The notes under the pieces were generated by a model. It was given only the letters and a program-made list of their open reading frames with translations. It searched no databases and was not told the DNA's origin. The position numbers and the translations under genes were made by a program. Below are positions 47,021-55,550 of a DNA stretch of 64,000 nt, piece after piece; positions within the stretch are counted from its first letter, which is position 1; the number at the start of each line of letters is the position of its first letter. The stretch covers positions 36,998-100,997 of the forward strand of contig NZ_JAGGKH010000018.1 of NCBI RefSeq assembly GCF_017873565.1, written 5' to 3'. The stretch comes from Lederbergia galactosidilytica (GTDB lineage: Bacteria > Bacillota > Bacilli > Bacillales > Bacillaceae_C).

Positions 47021-47270
47021 TTAAAATAAAAACACACTCATCCCGAAGAAAGGGACGAATGTGTTTTTCGTGGTTCCACCCAATTTCCCATAAGCTCTAA
47101 AAAAACTTATGGCTCTGGTGCCGTAACATGGCAAGACGGTATTAGATACTTCAATTCCCCAATACAGCTTAAAGGTGGTAAGTAACTTTCCTGCATTAGG
47201 AAGATTTCAGCATGACTTCCCTCTCTGTAAACCGGTAAAAGTTACTCATGTCCTTGTCTTAGCGGTTATT
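47021..47270 (-). ncRNA. T-box riboswitch 2
   Basis: T-box TGGAACCACG at 47078-47069. Terminator stem 47031-47044 with 47052-47065 and T-run after it. Specifier ACC at 47179-47177. Highly similar to the other two copies. Confidence 0.92.
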
Positions 47271-47283
47271 GTATTTTTCAATA

Positions 47284-47525
47284 TAAAATAAAAAACACAC
47301 TCATCCCTAGGAAAGGGACGAATGTGTTTTTCGTGGTTCCACCCAATTTCCCATAAGCTTTAAAAAACTTATGGCTCTGGTGCATAACGTCGCATGGACG
47401 ATATTGGATACTTTAATTCCCCAATACAGCTCAAAGGTGGTAAGCAACTTTCCTGCATTAGGAAGATTTCAGCATGACTTCCCTCTCTGTAAACCGTAAA
47501 AGTAGCTTTTGTCCTTATCATGGCT
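47284..47525 (-). ncRNA. T-box riboswitch 1 (first transcribed)
   Basis: T-box TGGAACCACG at 47341-47332. Terminator stem 47294-47307 with 47315-47328 followed by a T-run. Specifier ACC at 47441-47439. Compared with the other copies it has a few small deletions between the specifier and T-box regions. Confidence 0.92.
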
Positions 47526-47560
47526 TTTTTTATAGTTCATTGAATTTTTAATTTCTTCAT

Positions 47561-47589
47561 ATACTACATGATCTTATATCGTTTTGCAA
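47561..47589 (-). promoter_or_regulatory. Putative sigma-A promoter of the thrZ leader
   Basis: Minus strand: -35 TTGCAA (47589-47584), 17-bp spacer, -10 TAGTAT (47566-47561). The expected start, near 47553, is about 30 bases before the first T-box. Confidence 0.5.
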
Positions 47590-47723
47590 TCCTTATTCAT
47601 GAATTGTACTGTTTTCCTTCATTAATACGTGCGAAAACAGGTTGTTAAGGGTTTCGACACCATAACTTGTTTCCCATTTACTTAAGTGCAGAAGCTCATT
47701 TCCATAAGGCTCAAGTAATTACA

Positions 47724-48239
47724 CTATATTAACTGCATTGTTGTTATACAAGTGTTGTCGCCTTCAAAAGTGGAAATTTCCGATTCCGCCGTTTTTCCAT
47801 CTCGCTTAATTTCCACTTGAAATGTTTGATCACGTGGTAACCATAAATCAATAAATCCATTTGCGAAGGAGTTCATGGTTTCATCGACAATTACTTTGCC
47901 ATCTTCATCCTGAATATATACCTCAAACTCTTTTTCCACTAATTCCCCTTGACAACCTGTTAAACTGTGGATCGCACAAGGGTGTGTTTGGTTAACAAAC
48001 GGTGCAATTGAAACAAAAAACTCTTCTTTTGGAAGATCAAAATACTCCTCACTTCCGTTATCATTCACAATAAGTTCACGTGATGTAATAGATGCTGTGA
48101 CATTCTCAAAACTACCAACACTATATTGCTGAACCTTTTCCTTTATATCCTCTGTCCCATTTTCTTTTGGTGTATTGTTGCAAGCTACTAAAATGAAGAG
48201 TAAGCATAATCCTGTCACAAATAGCAAACCTTTTTTCAT
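47724..48239 (-). CDS. CueP family copper-binding lipoprotein
   Basis: 171 residues. Signal peptide with lipobox LFILVAC at Cys20. The mature part has the CueP signature APFVNQTHPCAIHSLTGCQG, with two Cys and two His for metal, and the C-terminal Cys in NTCITTMQLI. In Salmonella CueP holds copper in the periplasm; here it would be anchored outside the membrane. ATG at 48239, AAGGAG eleven bases upstream. A promoter with a CsoR-like operator lies about 330 bp upstream, consistent with copper induction. Confidence 0.88.
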   Translation of the reverse strand: MKKGLLFVTGLCLLFILVACNNTPKENGTEDIKEKVQQYSVGSFENVTASITSRELIVNDNGSEEYFDLPKEEFFVSIAPFVNQTHPCAIHSLTGCQGELVEKEFEVYIQDEDGKVIVDETMNSFANGFIDLWLPRDQTFQVEIKRDGKTAESEISTFEGDNTCITTMQLI

Positions 48240-48574
48240 CTCTTGTTCGACTCCTTTTCTGGCTTCATATTAAACAATCAACCTAAGCATTTTTTATCCT
48301 ATGCTCTTATGGTACTTGCTCCAATCTCCCTATTGATTTCCATAATATTTTGCATCATTGAAACTAAATTAAATATAAGGAATAAAAACCTCACCGTTGC
48401 CACACTGCAGATTAGCACTGATCCACACGGATATTGCGCTATTGACTCGATGAAATACAGCTCGGTTATTGGACTTACTGTATATGTATTCTTTCGCTAG
48501 AGTGACAATATTGATCCTGATCCACCAAAAGCATAATGAATATTGCCAGAATCACTATCAGTCTTATTATACCT

Positions 48575-48603
48575 ATAATATACCTTTAGGGGGTATATGT
48601 AAA
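48575..48603 (-). promoter_or_regulatory. Promoter with CsoR-like operator in its spacer
   Basis: Minus strand: -35 TTTACA (48603-48598), 17-bp spacer, -10 TATTAT (48580-48575). Between and overlapping them lies ATATACCCCCTAAAGG with TATAT, an inverted repeat ATATACC-N7-GGTATAT (48578-48598) with a C-run, like the CsoR site of copZA. It would drive the CueP gene. The 330 bp between (48240-48570) hold no convincing gene; a copper gene may have been lost. Confidence 0.6.
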
Positions 48604-48703
48604 GTAATTATCTCGCCTTAGTACACCGCGTTTCAGGGTAAGTATAAAACATTCAATATACAGAAATGAAAATTACTTTAAAATACTGTGCATCATAAAA
48701 AAA

Positions 48704-48735
48704 CTGAATTCGCACAAAGTTTTTTGCGAATTCAG
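48704..48735 (-). terminator. Terminator of speG
   Basis: Perfect 11-bp stem CTGAATTCGCA (48704-48714) / TGCGAATTCAG (48725-48735); minus strand continues with TTTTTTTATG. Lies 95 bp past the speG stop. Confidence 0.8.
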
Positions 48736-48829
48736 GACTAAAATTAGAAGGGTTATTTTTGCTGAGTAAATTGTTTAGTTAGTAAAGCAATCTTCACTTA
48801 CCAGCAAAATAAAACTAACTGATTTCAAA

Positions 48830-49345
48830 TTAGGAATCTTTCTTAAAGTATTTATGTTGAAACATACACATTCTTATTGCATTATGATATTCACCTTCAA
48901 CAAAAAACTCGTCGATTAACTCACCCTCAAATTGAAAGCCGAGTTTCTTATAAATATGGATCGCTTTTTCATTCGTTTTATCAACGATTAAATATAATTT
49001 GTACATGTTTAATATTGAAAATGCATAGTCCATTGCTAGAAAGGTTGCAGATTTTGCATACCCCTTCCCTTGATGCAGGGGATCGATAATAATTTGAAAT
49101 TCGGTTCTACGATGAATGTAATCAATCTCCACTAATTCAACTAGACCGACCATTTCAGTGCCTTTTTGTACAATAAATCTTCTTTCACTTTGATCGTGAA
49201 TATGTTTATCATATAAATCCTGTAATTCAACAAACGCTTCATATGGCTCCTCAAACCAATAAGACATAATATTAGCGTTTATATTTAATTTATGGACAAA
49301 TTCTAGGTCCACCCTCTCTAAAGGTCTTAATTTAACATCGTTCAT
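48830..49345 (-). CDS. speG: Spermidine N(1)-acetyltransferase
   Basis: 171 residues, close to Gram-negative SpeG in length and sequence: [49 protein letters not shown], then the acetyl-CoA loop [13 protein letters not shown] and [20 protein letters not shown]. It acetylates spermidine and spermine to prevent polyamine toxicity, and forms dodecamers in known members. ATG at 49345 follows GAGGAGAAAT. Single gene with its own terminator. Confidence 0.95.
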   Translation of the reverse strand: MNDVKLRPLERVDLEFVHKLNINANIMSYWFEEPYEAFVELQDLYDKHIHDQSERRFIVQKGTEMVGLVELVEIDYIHRRTEFQIIIDPLHQGKGYAKSATFLAMDYAFSILNMYKLYLIVDKTNEKAIHIYKKLGFQFEGELIDEFFVEGEYHNAIRMCMFQHKYFKKDS

Positions 49346-49696
49346 TTTATTTCTCCTCTTTACATTGCATTTGATCTCCCAATCTCTTTTATCCTATGCC
49401 GAATGATCGAACAAGCATACCTTATTATGGTGTTCGAACCATTTTTTGCATGGCAGGAAAATTGATCATCATGATTATTATACCTCTTTACTGAGAACTA
49501 ATGAATGCAAATAATAAATGGTTCAGCTATAGAGCCCACTTCACTATTTTTAATTTTATCTAGAACTGATATGAAAATTGATTTATATGAATATCTCCTC
49601 AACTTCAAAAAGCTGAGCAGAAATTGTCGTACTGTTCATTATTTTTATTCCAAACATACATTGTAATTAAACTCTATTTATGGGAGGTTTCCTGAT
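49346..49696. other. Divergent intergenic region, no gene
   Basis: 351 bp between speG and the choloylglycine-hydrolase gene, carrying their promoters. No strong hairpin or known operator recognised. Confidence 0.5.
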
Positions 49697-50677
49697 ATGT
49701 GTACCGCTATTACATTACAATCGATGCAAAGGGAGAACTTCTTTGGCAGGACTATGGATTTTTCCTACCCTATTGAGCCTGGGCTCTATGTTATTCCAAA
49801 ACATTATGAATGGTCTAGCCTAATAACAACGAAAAAATATAGAAATCGCTATCGCTTTATCGGCATCGGCCAAAAGACAGAGGATATGTTGGGTTTCTTT
49901 GATGGTATGAATGAACGAGGTTTTGCCGCTGCTGCCTTATATTTTGAAGGATATGCCGATTATGATTTACCAATTAAAAATAATAAAGAGCTGATTGCCT
50001 CTCTAGATTTTCTGCATTATCTTTTAGGACATTGTAGCTCCATCGATGATTTACAAGCTTTATTAGCAAATATACAAATCGTAGGTTTACCCGATCCCGT
50101 TACACAAACAGTGGCCCCCTTACATTGGATTGCTACCGATAGAAGTGGCGGGAGTGTAGTGATTGAGCAAACGAAATCCGGTCTAGAAATTATTCATAAT
50201 CCTATCGGTGTAATGACAAATAGCCCCGATTTCCAATGGCATATGACCAATCTAAGAAATTATCTAAATGTCTCAACTTCACAACAAAAGGAAACATATT
50301 GGGAGAATGTTTTATTAACTCCTTTTGGGCAAGGGGCGGGAACAATACAGCTCCCCGGAGGATTCACTTCTCCTGAGCGCTTCGTTCGGGCAGCGTTCCT
50401 AAAAACACATATCCTAGTGCCTGAAAATCGTTCCAAATCTATTTTGGCATGCTTTCACATTATGAATAATGTTTCCATACCTAAAGGAGTTATCCTCACA
50501 AACAGAGGAAGCTATGATTATACGAAATATACTGCATTTATGAACACAAGCACATGTGAATATTACTTTAAAACCTACGAAAACAATCAAATCATTACAG
50601 CAAGTCTTTGGGACTACAATATACAAGAGACACAACCAATCTATCTTGGAAGCATAGTGCACCCACTAACCATTTGA
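49697..50677 (+). CDS. Linear amide C-N hydrolase, choloylglycine hydrolase / penicillin V acylase-like (YxeI-like)
   Basis: 326-residue Ntn hydrolase. Met1 is removed so that Cys2 (MCTAIT) is the nucleophile; Arg and Asp of GRTMDF (about 17-22) and Asn in GVMTNSPDFQWH (about 175) complete the active site. Similar to B. subtilis YxeI. Possible substrates are bile salts, penicillin V or acyl-homoserine lactones; soil relatives more often act on the latter two. No signal peptide. ATG at 49697 after GGGAGG. Confidence 0.9.
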   Translation: MCTAITLQSMQRENFFGRTMDFSYPIEPGLYVIPKHYEWSSLITTKKYRNRYRFIGIGQKTEDMLGFFDGMNERGFAAAALYFEGYADYDLPIKNNKELIASLDFLHYLLGHCSSIDDLQALLANIQIVGLPDPVTQTVAPLHWIATDRSGGSVVIEQTKSGLEIIHNPIGVMTNSPDFQWHMTNLRNYLNVSTSQQKETYWENVLLTPFGQGAGTIQLPGGFTSPERFVRAAFLKTHILVPENRSKSILACFHIMNNVSIPKGVILTNRGSYDYTKYTAFMNTSTCEYYFKTYENNQIITASLWDYNIQETQPIYLGSIVHPLTI

Positions 50678-50730
50678 TCATTGGATTTCATCCAGTTCCC
50701 TTACCCTGAATTATTTTTAATCATATTCAC

Positions 50731-52959
50731 TTAAAATTGCTTTAATAAATATTCACATGCTTTAGCTGAATTAAGTCTGGCCGCTACAAAAGGGGGTGCC
50801 ACACCTTTAATGCCCTCGAATAGAAGTCCGAGCCACAATACTTTTTTGTCAATCATCACAAACGGAAAAGGAAAGCTTTCGTCCAGCCAGTTGTCGCATT
50901 TGCTCCATTTTTCCGGAGAAATAACCGTCAATTTTATTCGTTTTGCTCTGTTTACTAGCTGATTATTCCATTCCTCCGATAATTGGGTTCCCTTAGGCAG
51001 ACAGATGATAATCGATGACTTTGCTGCTCTTAAGTCACGAAGAACAACATCCACTTTCCGCGCATGCATCCATCTTAATTTTGGTTGTTGGTTACGAATC
51101 CATGAACCAATCTCTTTCGTCGTAATGGTTTGATTATTATAGATTTGATGATCAACAAGTTGTCTTAACGTTTTTCCTTTATAAATATGCTTTTCGATAA
51201 AATTCCGATCACCGACGTGAATGAATTTTCCTCTCGTTCGCGTAATCGCTACATTGATCAGCCGTTTACTATCTTTACCAGTAACAAGCATACCAGCTCG
51301 ATCTTGCGGGGCACTATCAACCGTATCAAAGACCATCACATCACGTTCACTTCCTTGGAATCGATGTACAGTGGCTGCAATAATATCTGCCTCCATCCGT
51401 TCTTTCTCATATATCTCTTCGAGAAGTAGTTCCATTAGATTCGCCTGGGCACGATAGGGTGTCACATAACCGATTGATGTGGCTCCACCTATATATGCTT
51501 CCTGAATCAATTGAAAAGATAGCAACAGATGCCAGAAATTGAATCTAGAATTAGTCGTTTTATCACTCACACAATGCATGCCAGTAAAACTTGTATCCAC
51601 AAGCACAGCCGCTTGCTCTTTAAATGGAGCGAGGCTAGTGATGTTATTTCTGCTTTTATCAACACTCTCGTGATCCTCCACAAGTGAGTGATAAACGTAG
51701 CGATTGGTAAATGCTGAAATAGCTGGGTGCATCCTCCGCTGTTCTTTTAATAAAAAGAGTTGTGGATGAAGTTTTCCTTTATTTAACCAATCCACTACAC
51801 CAGCCTTATGAAATATATCCTCTTTTAACCATTCTGCCACTAATGGATTCCAACTCGAAGCGATCGGAGGCAATTGCATAAAGTCCCCACAAACAATGAC
51901 TCTTTTTCCCAAGGATGCAGCAAATGCAGCCTGTGGTACATAAGCCATACTGGCTTCATCAAGAATGACAATGTCATAATTTGTTTCATAAACTGCGCTA
52001 TCACTGGCTGCTTTTGCCAATGTTGTTCCAACAATGAATGCATCTTTTACTAATTCAACTTCTTTTTTACGTATTTTTTCTAGTATCTTAGAAAACTTTG
52101 TTTCTAGCTTTAATAATTGATCCGAATCTCGTTTACTAAAAGAAGTAGCCAGATCTTGCTTTAAATGCTTCCTTTCTTCAACGAGCCTCTCTCTGTCTTG
52201 GGCTAGGAGTGGATCTTGATTTTCAATGAGTTGATTGGTCGTAATTTCCGAATAAGCTGATTGACTATCTCCTTTATTCCCCCCGTAGCGTAGCACATCC
52301 CCTTCCTTGAATCTCTCTTTTCTTTTTATAAAATGAGTCATTTCATTCATTAATACATCAACAGCTTGGTTACTATGCGATAAAATCAATACTTTATTTT
52401 TCTTAAAGTATTGATTAGCTGCTGTTCTCGCCAATGTAAAGGTCTTCCCGGTACCAGGGGGGCCCCAGACAAATGTGGCAGGATTATATTTAGCCCTCAA
52501 AATCAATTCATGAAGATTACTCTTAATCTTCTCCTTTGGGTGTTTTGCTTCAACGGAAGGATTCATCAATCTCTTCACTCGCAACCGCTTTTGTTTGCTT
52601 TTTTTTATTTCATCCAAACGCTCGATTAATTGTTCAAGCAATTCCCAAGGATCATGCAGCAGTTCAGCATCTGGGATAAGGTCGCCAAAGTGTTGTTCTA
52701 CCTCTAGGATAAGTCCCCTCCCCTCAGAGGAAAGCATCTTTCCGCTGCTCTTCATTGTTCCCCATTGCAATTTTACTAAGGAACCAACTGGTATCCTTAG
52801 TGTAATGGCCGTATCAAAGTAGTATCGATAAGGAACATTGTTTGATAACAATTTTCCATTTGTTACAGAATAGCGGCTTCCACCAAACTTTTTTAAGTGG
52901 TTAACCTCTTGTTGCAGAGCCAGCTGCCATTCTTTGATATATGTTTTCGTTGTTGACAT
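50731..52959 (-). CDS. UPF1/DNA2-type SF1 helicase with C-terminal PLD-like domain
   Basis: 742 residues. Walker A GPPGTGKT at 166-173, Walker B with DEASMAYVPQ, motif III GDFMQLPP, motif V TVHRFQGSERD and motif VI VAITRTRGKFIHVGD. N-terminal 1-150 is a beta-rich accessory domain. The last ~90 residues (from VDVVLRDLRAAKSSIIICLP to FPFVMIDKKVLWLG) look like half a phospholipase D domain that has lost the HKD motif. Probably an ATP-driven DNA or RNA translocase. No nuclease or methylase neighbour, so a defence role is only a possibility. ATG at 52959 with AAGGGGAAG. Confidence 0.85.
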   Translation of the reverse strand: MSTTKTYIKEWQLALQQEVNHLKKFGGSRYSVTNGKLLSNNVPYRYYFDTAITLRIPVGSLVKLQWGTMKSSGKMLSSEGRGLILEVEQHFGDLIPDAELLHDPWELLEQLIERLDEIKKSKQKRLRVKRLMNPSVEAKHPKEKIKSNLHELILRAKYNPATFVWGPPGTGKTFTLARTAANQYFKKNKVLILSHSNQAVDVLMNEMTHFIKRKERFKEGDVLRYGGNKGDSQSAYSEITTNQLIENQDPLLAQDRERLVEERKHLKQDLATSFSKRDSDQLLKLETKFSKILEKIRKKEVELVKDAFIVGTTLAKAASDSAVYETNYDIVILDEASMAYVPQAAFAASLGKRVIVCGDFMQLPPIASSWNPLVAEWLKEDIFHKAGVVDWLNKGKLHPQLFLLKEQRRMHPAISAFTNRYVYHSLVEDHESVDKSRNNITSLAPFKEQAAVLVDTSFTGMHCVSDKTTNSRFNFWHLLLSFQLIQEAYIGGATSIGYVTPYRAQANLMELLLEEIYEKERMEADIIAATVHRFQGSERDVMVFDTVDSAPQDRAGMLVTGKDSKRLINVAITRTRGKFIHVGDRNFIEKHIYKGKTLRQLVDHQIYNNQTITTKEIGSWIRNQQPKLRWMHARKVDVVLRDLRAAKSSIIICLPKGTQLSEEWNNQLVNRAKRIKLTVISPEKWSKCDNWLDESFPFPFVMIDKKVLWLGLLFEGIKGVAPPFVAARLNSAKACEYLLKQF

Positions 52960-53104
52960 GTGCTTCCCCTTGTCCTCTTTTCACAATATTTGTTACATCA
53001 AAAAAAACGATTGAATTTGCTTTTGTACACTCCTAATAAAATTCGATTTTCAAATATTTCTCAAGAACATACGTATTTCCGAAGATAAGCTTTGATGAAA
53101 AAGC

Positions 53105-53164
53105 GCCTGTGACGAATGGAATATTGTCGAAAAAGACACTGACAAATTCGAGATCGTTACAGGC
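53105..53164 (-). terminator. Terminator of the dus gene
   Basis: GCCTGTGACGA (53105-53115) pairs with TCGTTACAGGC (53154-53164) apart from one base, with a 38-nt loop; minus strand continues GCTTTTTC. Lies 36 bp past the dus stop. Confidence 0.65.
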
Positions 53165-53199
53165 AACTTATTTAAAATTCCTCTTTTGACATATATGCA

Positions 53200-54171
53200 C
53201 TATCTCATCGCATTACTTTGTTCAAAATGATCAAGCATTGCTCGCACTTCATCCGTTGATTCTGTGCTCATTAATTCATTTCTTAACTCACTCGCTCCAC
53301 GAAATCCACGGACATAGATCTTAAAAAAGCGGCGAAGCGGTCTGAATGGACGTGGTTCTACCTTAGAATATTTATCAAAGAGATCAAGATGCAGTCTCAT
53401 AAGATCAAGCAATTCGATACTGCTATGCTCTTTTGGCTCTTTTTCAAAGGCAAATGGATTTGTAAAAACACCACGTCCAATCATAACCCCGTCAATACCA
53501 TATTGTTGAGCAAGTTCTAAACCTTTTTGTCGATCAGGGATATCCCCATTGATCGTCAAAAGTGTATCTGGTGCTACCTGATCACGAAGTTTCTTAATTT
53601 CTGGAATCAATTCCCAATGGGCATCCACTTTGCTCATTTCCCTTTTTGTGCGCAAATGAATGGACAGATTCGCAATATCTTGTTTCAACACATGTGTCAG
53701 CCAGTCGTGCCATTCATCTACTTCCGTATAACCAAGCCTTGTTTTGACACTTACAGGCAATCCACCTGCTTTAGCTGCTTGGATTAACTCTGCAGCCACT
53801 TCCGGACGTCGGATCAGACCACAGCCCTTCCCATTCGGAGCAACATTCGGTGCGGGACATCCCATATTGATATCAACACCTCGAAAGCCTTGTTTTGCCA
53901 TCCCAATACTCATTTCTCGAAAGTATTCAGGCTTGTCCCCCCAAATATGAGCGACCATTGGTTGTTCGTCTTCAGTAAAAGTCAAACGACCGCGTACACT
54001 ATAAATTCCCTCAGGATGACAATAACTCTCCGTGTTCGTAAACTCAGTAAAAAATACATCAGGTCTACCTGCTTCACTAATGACATGACGAAAAACAACA
54101 TCTGTCACATCTTCCATTGGTGCTAGTACAAAAAATGGCTTCGGTAAATCCTGCCAGAAATTATCTATCAT
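53200..54171 (-). CDS. dus: tRNA-dihydrouridine synthase
   Basis: 323 residues. FMN-binding TIM barrel: [12 protein letters not shown] at the start, [20 protein letters not shown] with the catalytic Cys, [16 protein letters not shown] and [12 protein letters not shown]. Reduces uridines in tRNA to dihydrouridine with NADPH. This is the single-gene type distinct from the nifR3/DusB operon copy. Start ATG at 54171 aligns with the family; an upstream ATG at 54192 has no ribosome site. Confidence 0.92.
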   Translation of the reverse strand: MIDNFWQDLPKPFFVLAPMEDVTDVVFRHVISEAGRPDVFFTEFTNTESYCHPEGIYSVRGRLTFTEDEQPMVAHIWGDKPEYFREMSIGMAKQGFRGVDINMGCPAPNVAPNGKGCGLIRRPEVAAELIQAAKAGGLPVSVKTRLGYTEVDEWHDWLTHVLKQDIANLSIHLRTKREMSKVDAHWELIPEIKKLRDQVAPDTLLTINGDIPDRQKGLELAQQYGIDGVMIGRGVFTNPFAFEKEPKEHSSIELLDLMRLHLDLFDKYSKVEPRPFRPLRRFFKIYVRGFRGASELRNELMSTESTDEVRAMLDHFEQSNAMR

Positions 54172-54556
54172 AATTAACTCAATTCCTCTCATTGCTGGAC
54201 ACTAAGGTCTACCCTATTTCCACATTAAAAATATTAAATCTTCTACTTCCCTTAAACTTATATCATGCTTAAGCATCCTTAATCAAACCTATAACAAATT
54301 TGAACATAATTCAGTTTAATATGATGGAATAAAAAGTGCAATGGATTTTGATTAATAGGATTACAGTTGAGCAGAAGGACAACCAAAGACGGAATATAAG
54401 CAATCCGAAGTTAGAAATATTCCCCGAAATCTTGATAAGTAGTAAACTCGCAAAAATATGTTAGATGAACGGAACAATGATATACTTTATGATAGGGTTA
54501 GAGAATGGTTCTACATTATATAAGAACGAGTACACATATAAGGGGTCGATTAAAAA
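54172..54556. other. Divergent intergenic region, no gene
   Basis: 385 bp between dus and the next plus-strand gene. A+T-rich; no hairpin or known regulatory site recognised. Confidence 0.45.
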
Positions 54557-55147
54557 ATGGATTATATGTCTTTAGCCATAGAAGCGAAGAGAAAGAAAGA
54601 CTTTGAATTAGCACACAAATATTATGGGGCAAAAATGGAGCAGGATGGAATTACAGCAGGTTTGTTAAGATCCATTTCCAAAATATTTTATCTTGAAAAG
54701 CAAAATTACACTGCGCTTATGTTTGCTTTAGCAGCAACTCATCTATCACTGTTTCAATACCTTCAGGAATATAAAAATGGTGATTTAAATGTTAAGCAGG
54801 CTTTGGAAGTAATTCCGAACGAAATTATCGAACAGTTTCCACATCCAATCGGAGCTTTACTTATGCATGAACCAAATACATTAAAACATATTGCACATTC
54901 CTATGCGGATCAAGAAGAAGTTTATAAAGATAGACCTGCCGTTCGGATGTACGCTGAAGTCTACTATGTTCAAGTTTTAGGTGATGGTTCCCATGTTTCT
55001 AAACTAGAAGAATTTCGGTTGACTCCCGAAGAACATTTGAATTATGAAGAAAATGAATACATACCATTAGGCATTACAATTATTAAAGATCAAATTAAGT
55101 GGTCTGAGATCGATAACCCAGATGTTTCTATGTTATATCTAGTCTAG
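54557..55147 (+). CDS. Uncharacterised helical-repeat-like protein
   Basis: 196 residues, cytoplasmic, no signal or membrane segment. The first ~75 residues look like paired helices of a TPR-type fold (MSLAIEAKRKKDFELAHKYY; FYLEKQNYTALMFALAATHL). The second half contains PHPIGALLMHEPNTLKHIAH and an acidic C-terminus. I do not recognise a family. ATG at 54557 has only a weak AAGGGG nine or so bases upstream. Single gene followed by a palindromic element. Confidence 0.72.
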   Translation: MDYMSLAIEAKRKKDFELAHKYYGAKMEQDGITAGLLRSISKIFYLEKQNYTALMFALAATHLSLFQYLQEYKNGDLNVKQALEVIPNEIIEQFPHPIGALLMHEPNTLKHIAHSYADQEEVYKDRPAVRMYAEVYYVQVLGDGSHVSKLEEFRLTPEEHLNYEENEYIPLGITIIKDQIKWSEIDNPDVSMLYLV

Positions 55148-55152
55148 CTATC

Positions 55153-55297
55153 AGGAGGCAGGGGCATAAGTAAAATCAAAAGTATTATTAGAGACGAATA
55201 ATGCATCACAGTAGCGAAGGATATTCCGAAGCTAGTTATCGCCCCAAATAGTTCGGTTTTTTCTTTGTTGAAAATACTTTTATCCCTGTCTCTTTCT
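55153..55297 (+). repeat. Dispersed palindromic element, copy 4
   Basis: Left end AGGAGGCAGGGGCATAAG (55153-55170) with AGAGACGAATAATGC after it aligns with the conserved half of the other copies; right end ATCCCTGTCTCTTT is its imperfect complement. Inner pair AAAAGTATT / AATACTTTT. The GCGAAG-ATATTCCGAAG core is shared with copy 2. More diverged than copies 1 and 2. Rest of the gap to 55550 has no gene. Confidence 0.65.
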
Positions 55298-55550
55298 TTA
55301 TGAGCTATTTGTAACGAAGATGCAAATTAATTATTCATCATATATAAAGGTAGCGTGTAAAAAATACCAAAAGGCTTATCAACCTCTCTTAATATTATTC
55401 CACAGTTATTTGTGACAGTGAAAATAAAAAGAATGGCTGACAATGCCTTGTCCATACATCCATCATCAGAAAACGCTAAAATTCAAATTAAAATATATGG
55501 TCTTGTGATGGATTTGTTCGCTATTATTTATAACGTTCGCATTCCATCAA

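Noticed and set aside
46783..47037. 84-codon minus-strand ORF in front of thrZ
   Set aside because: It is translation of a T-box leader, whose structure explains the sequence fully.
48243..48500. 85-codon plus-strand ORF with one hydrophobic segment
   Set aside because: No ribosome binding site; it lies antisense to the leader of the CueP gene and no homology is recognised.
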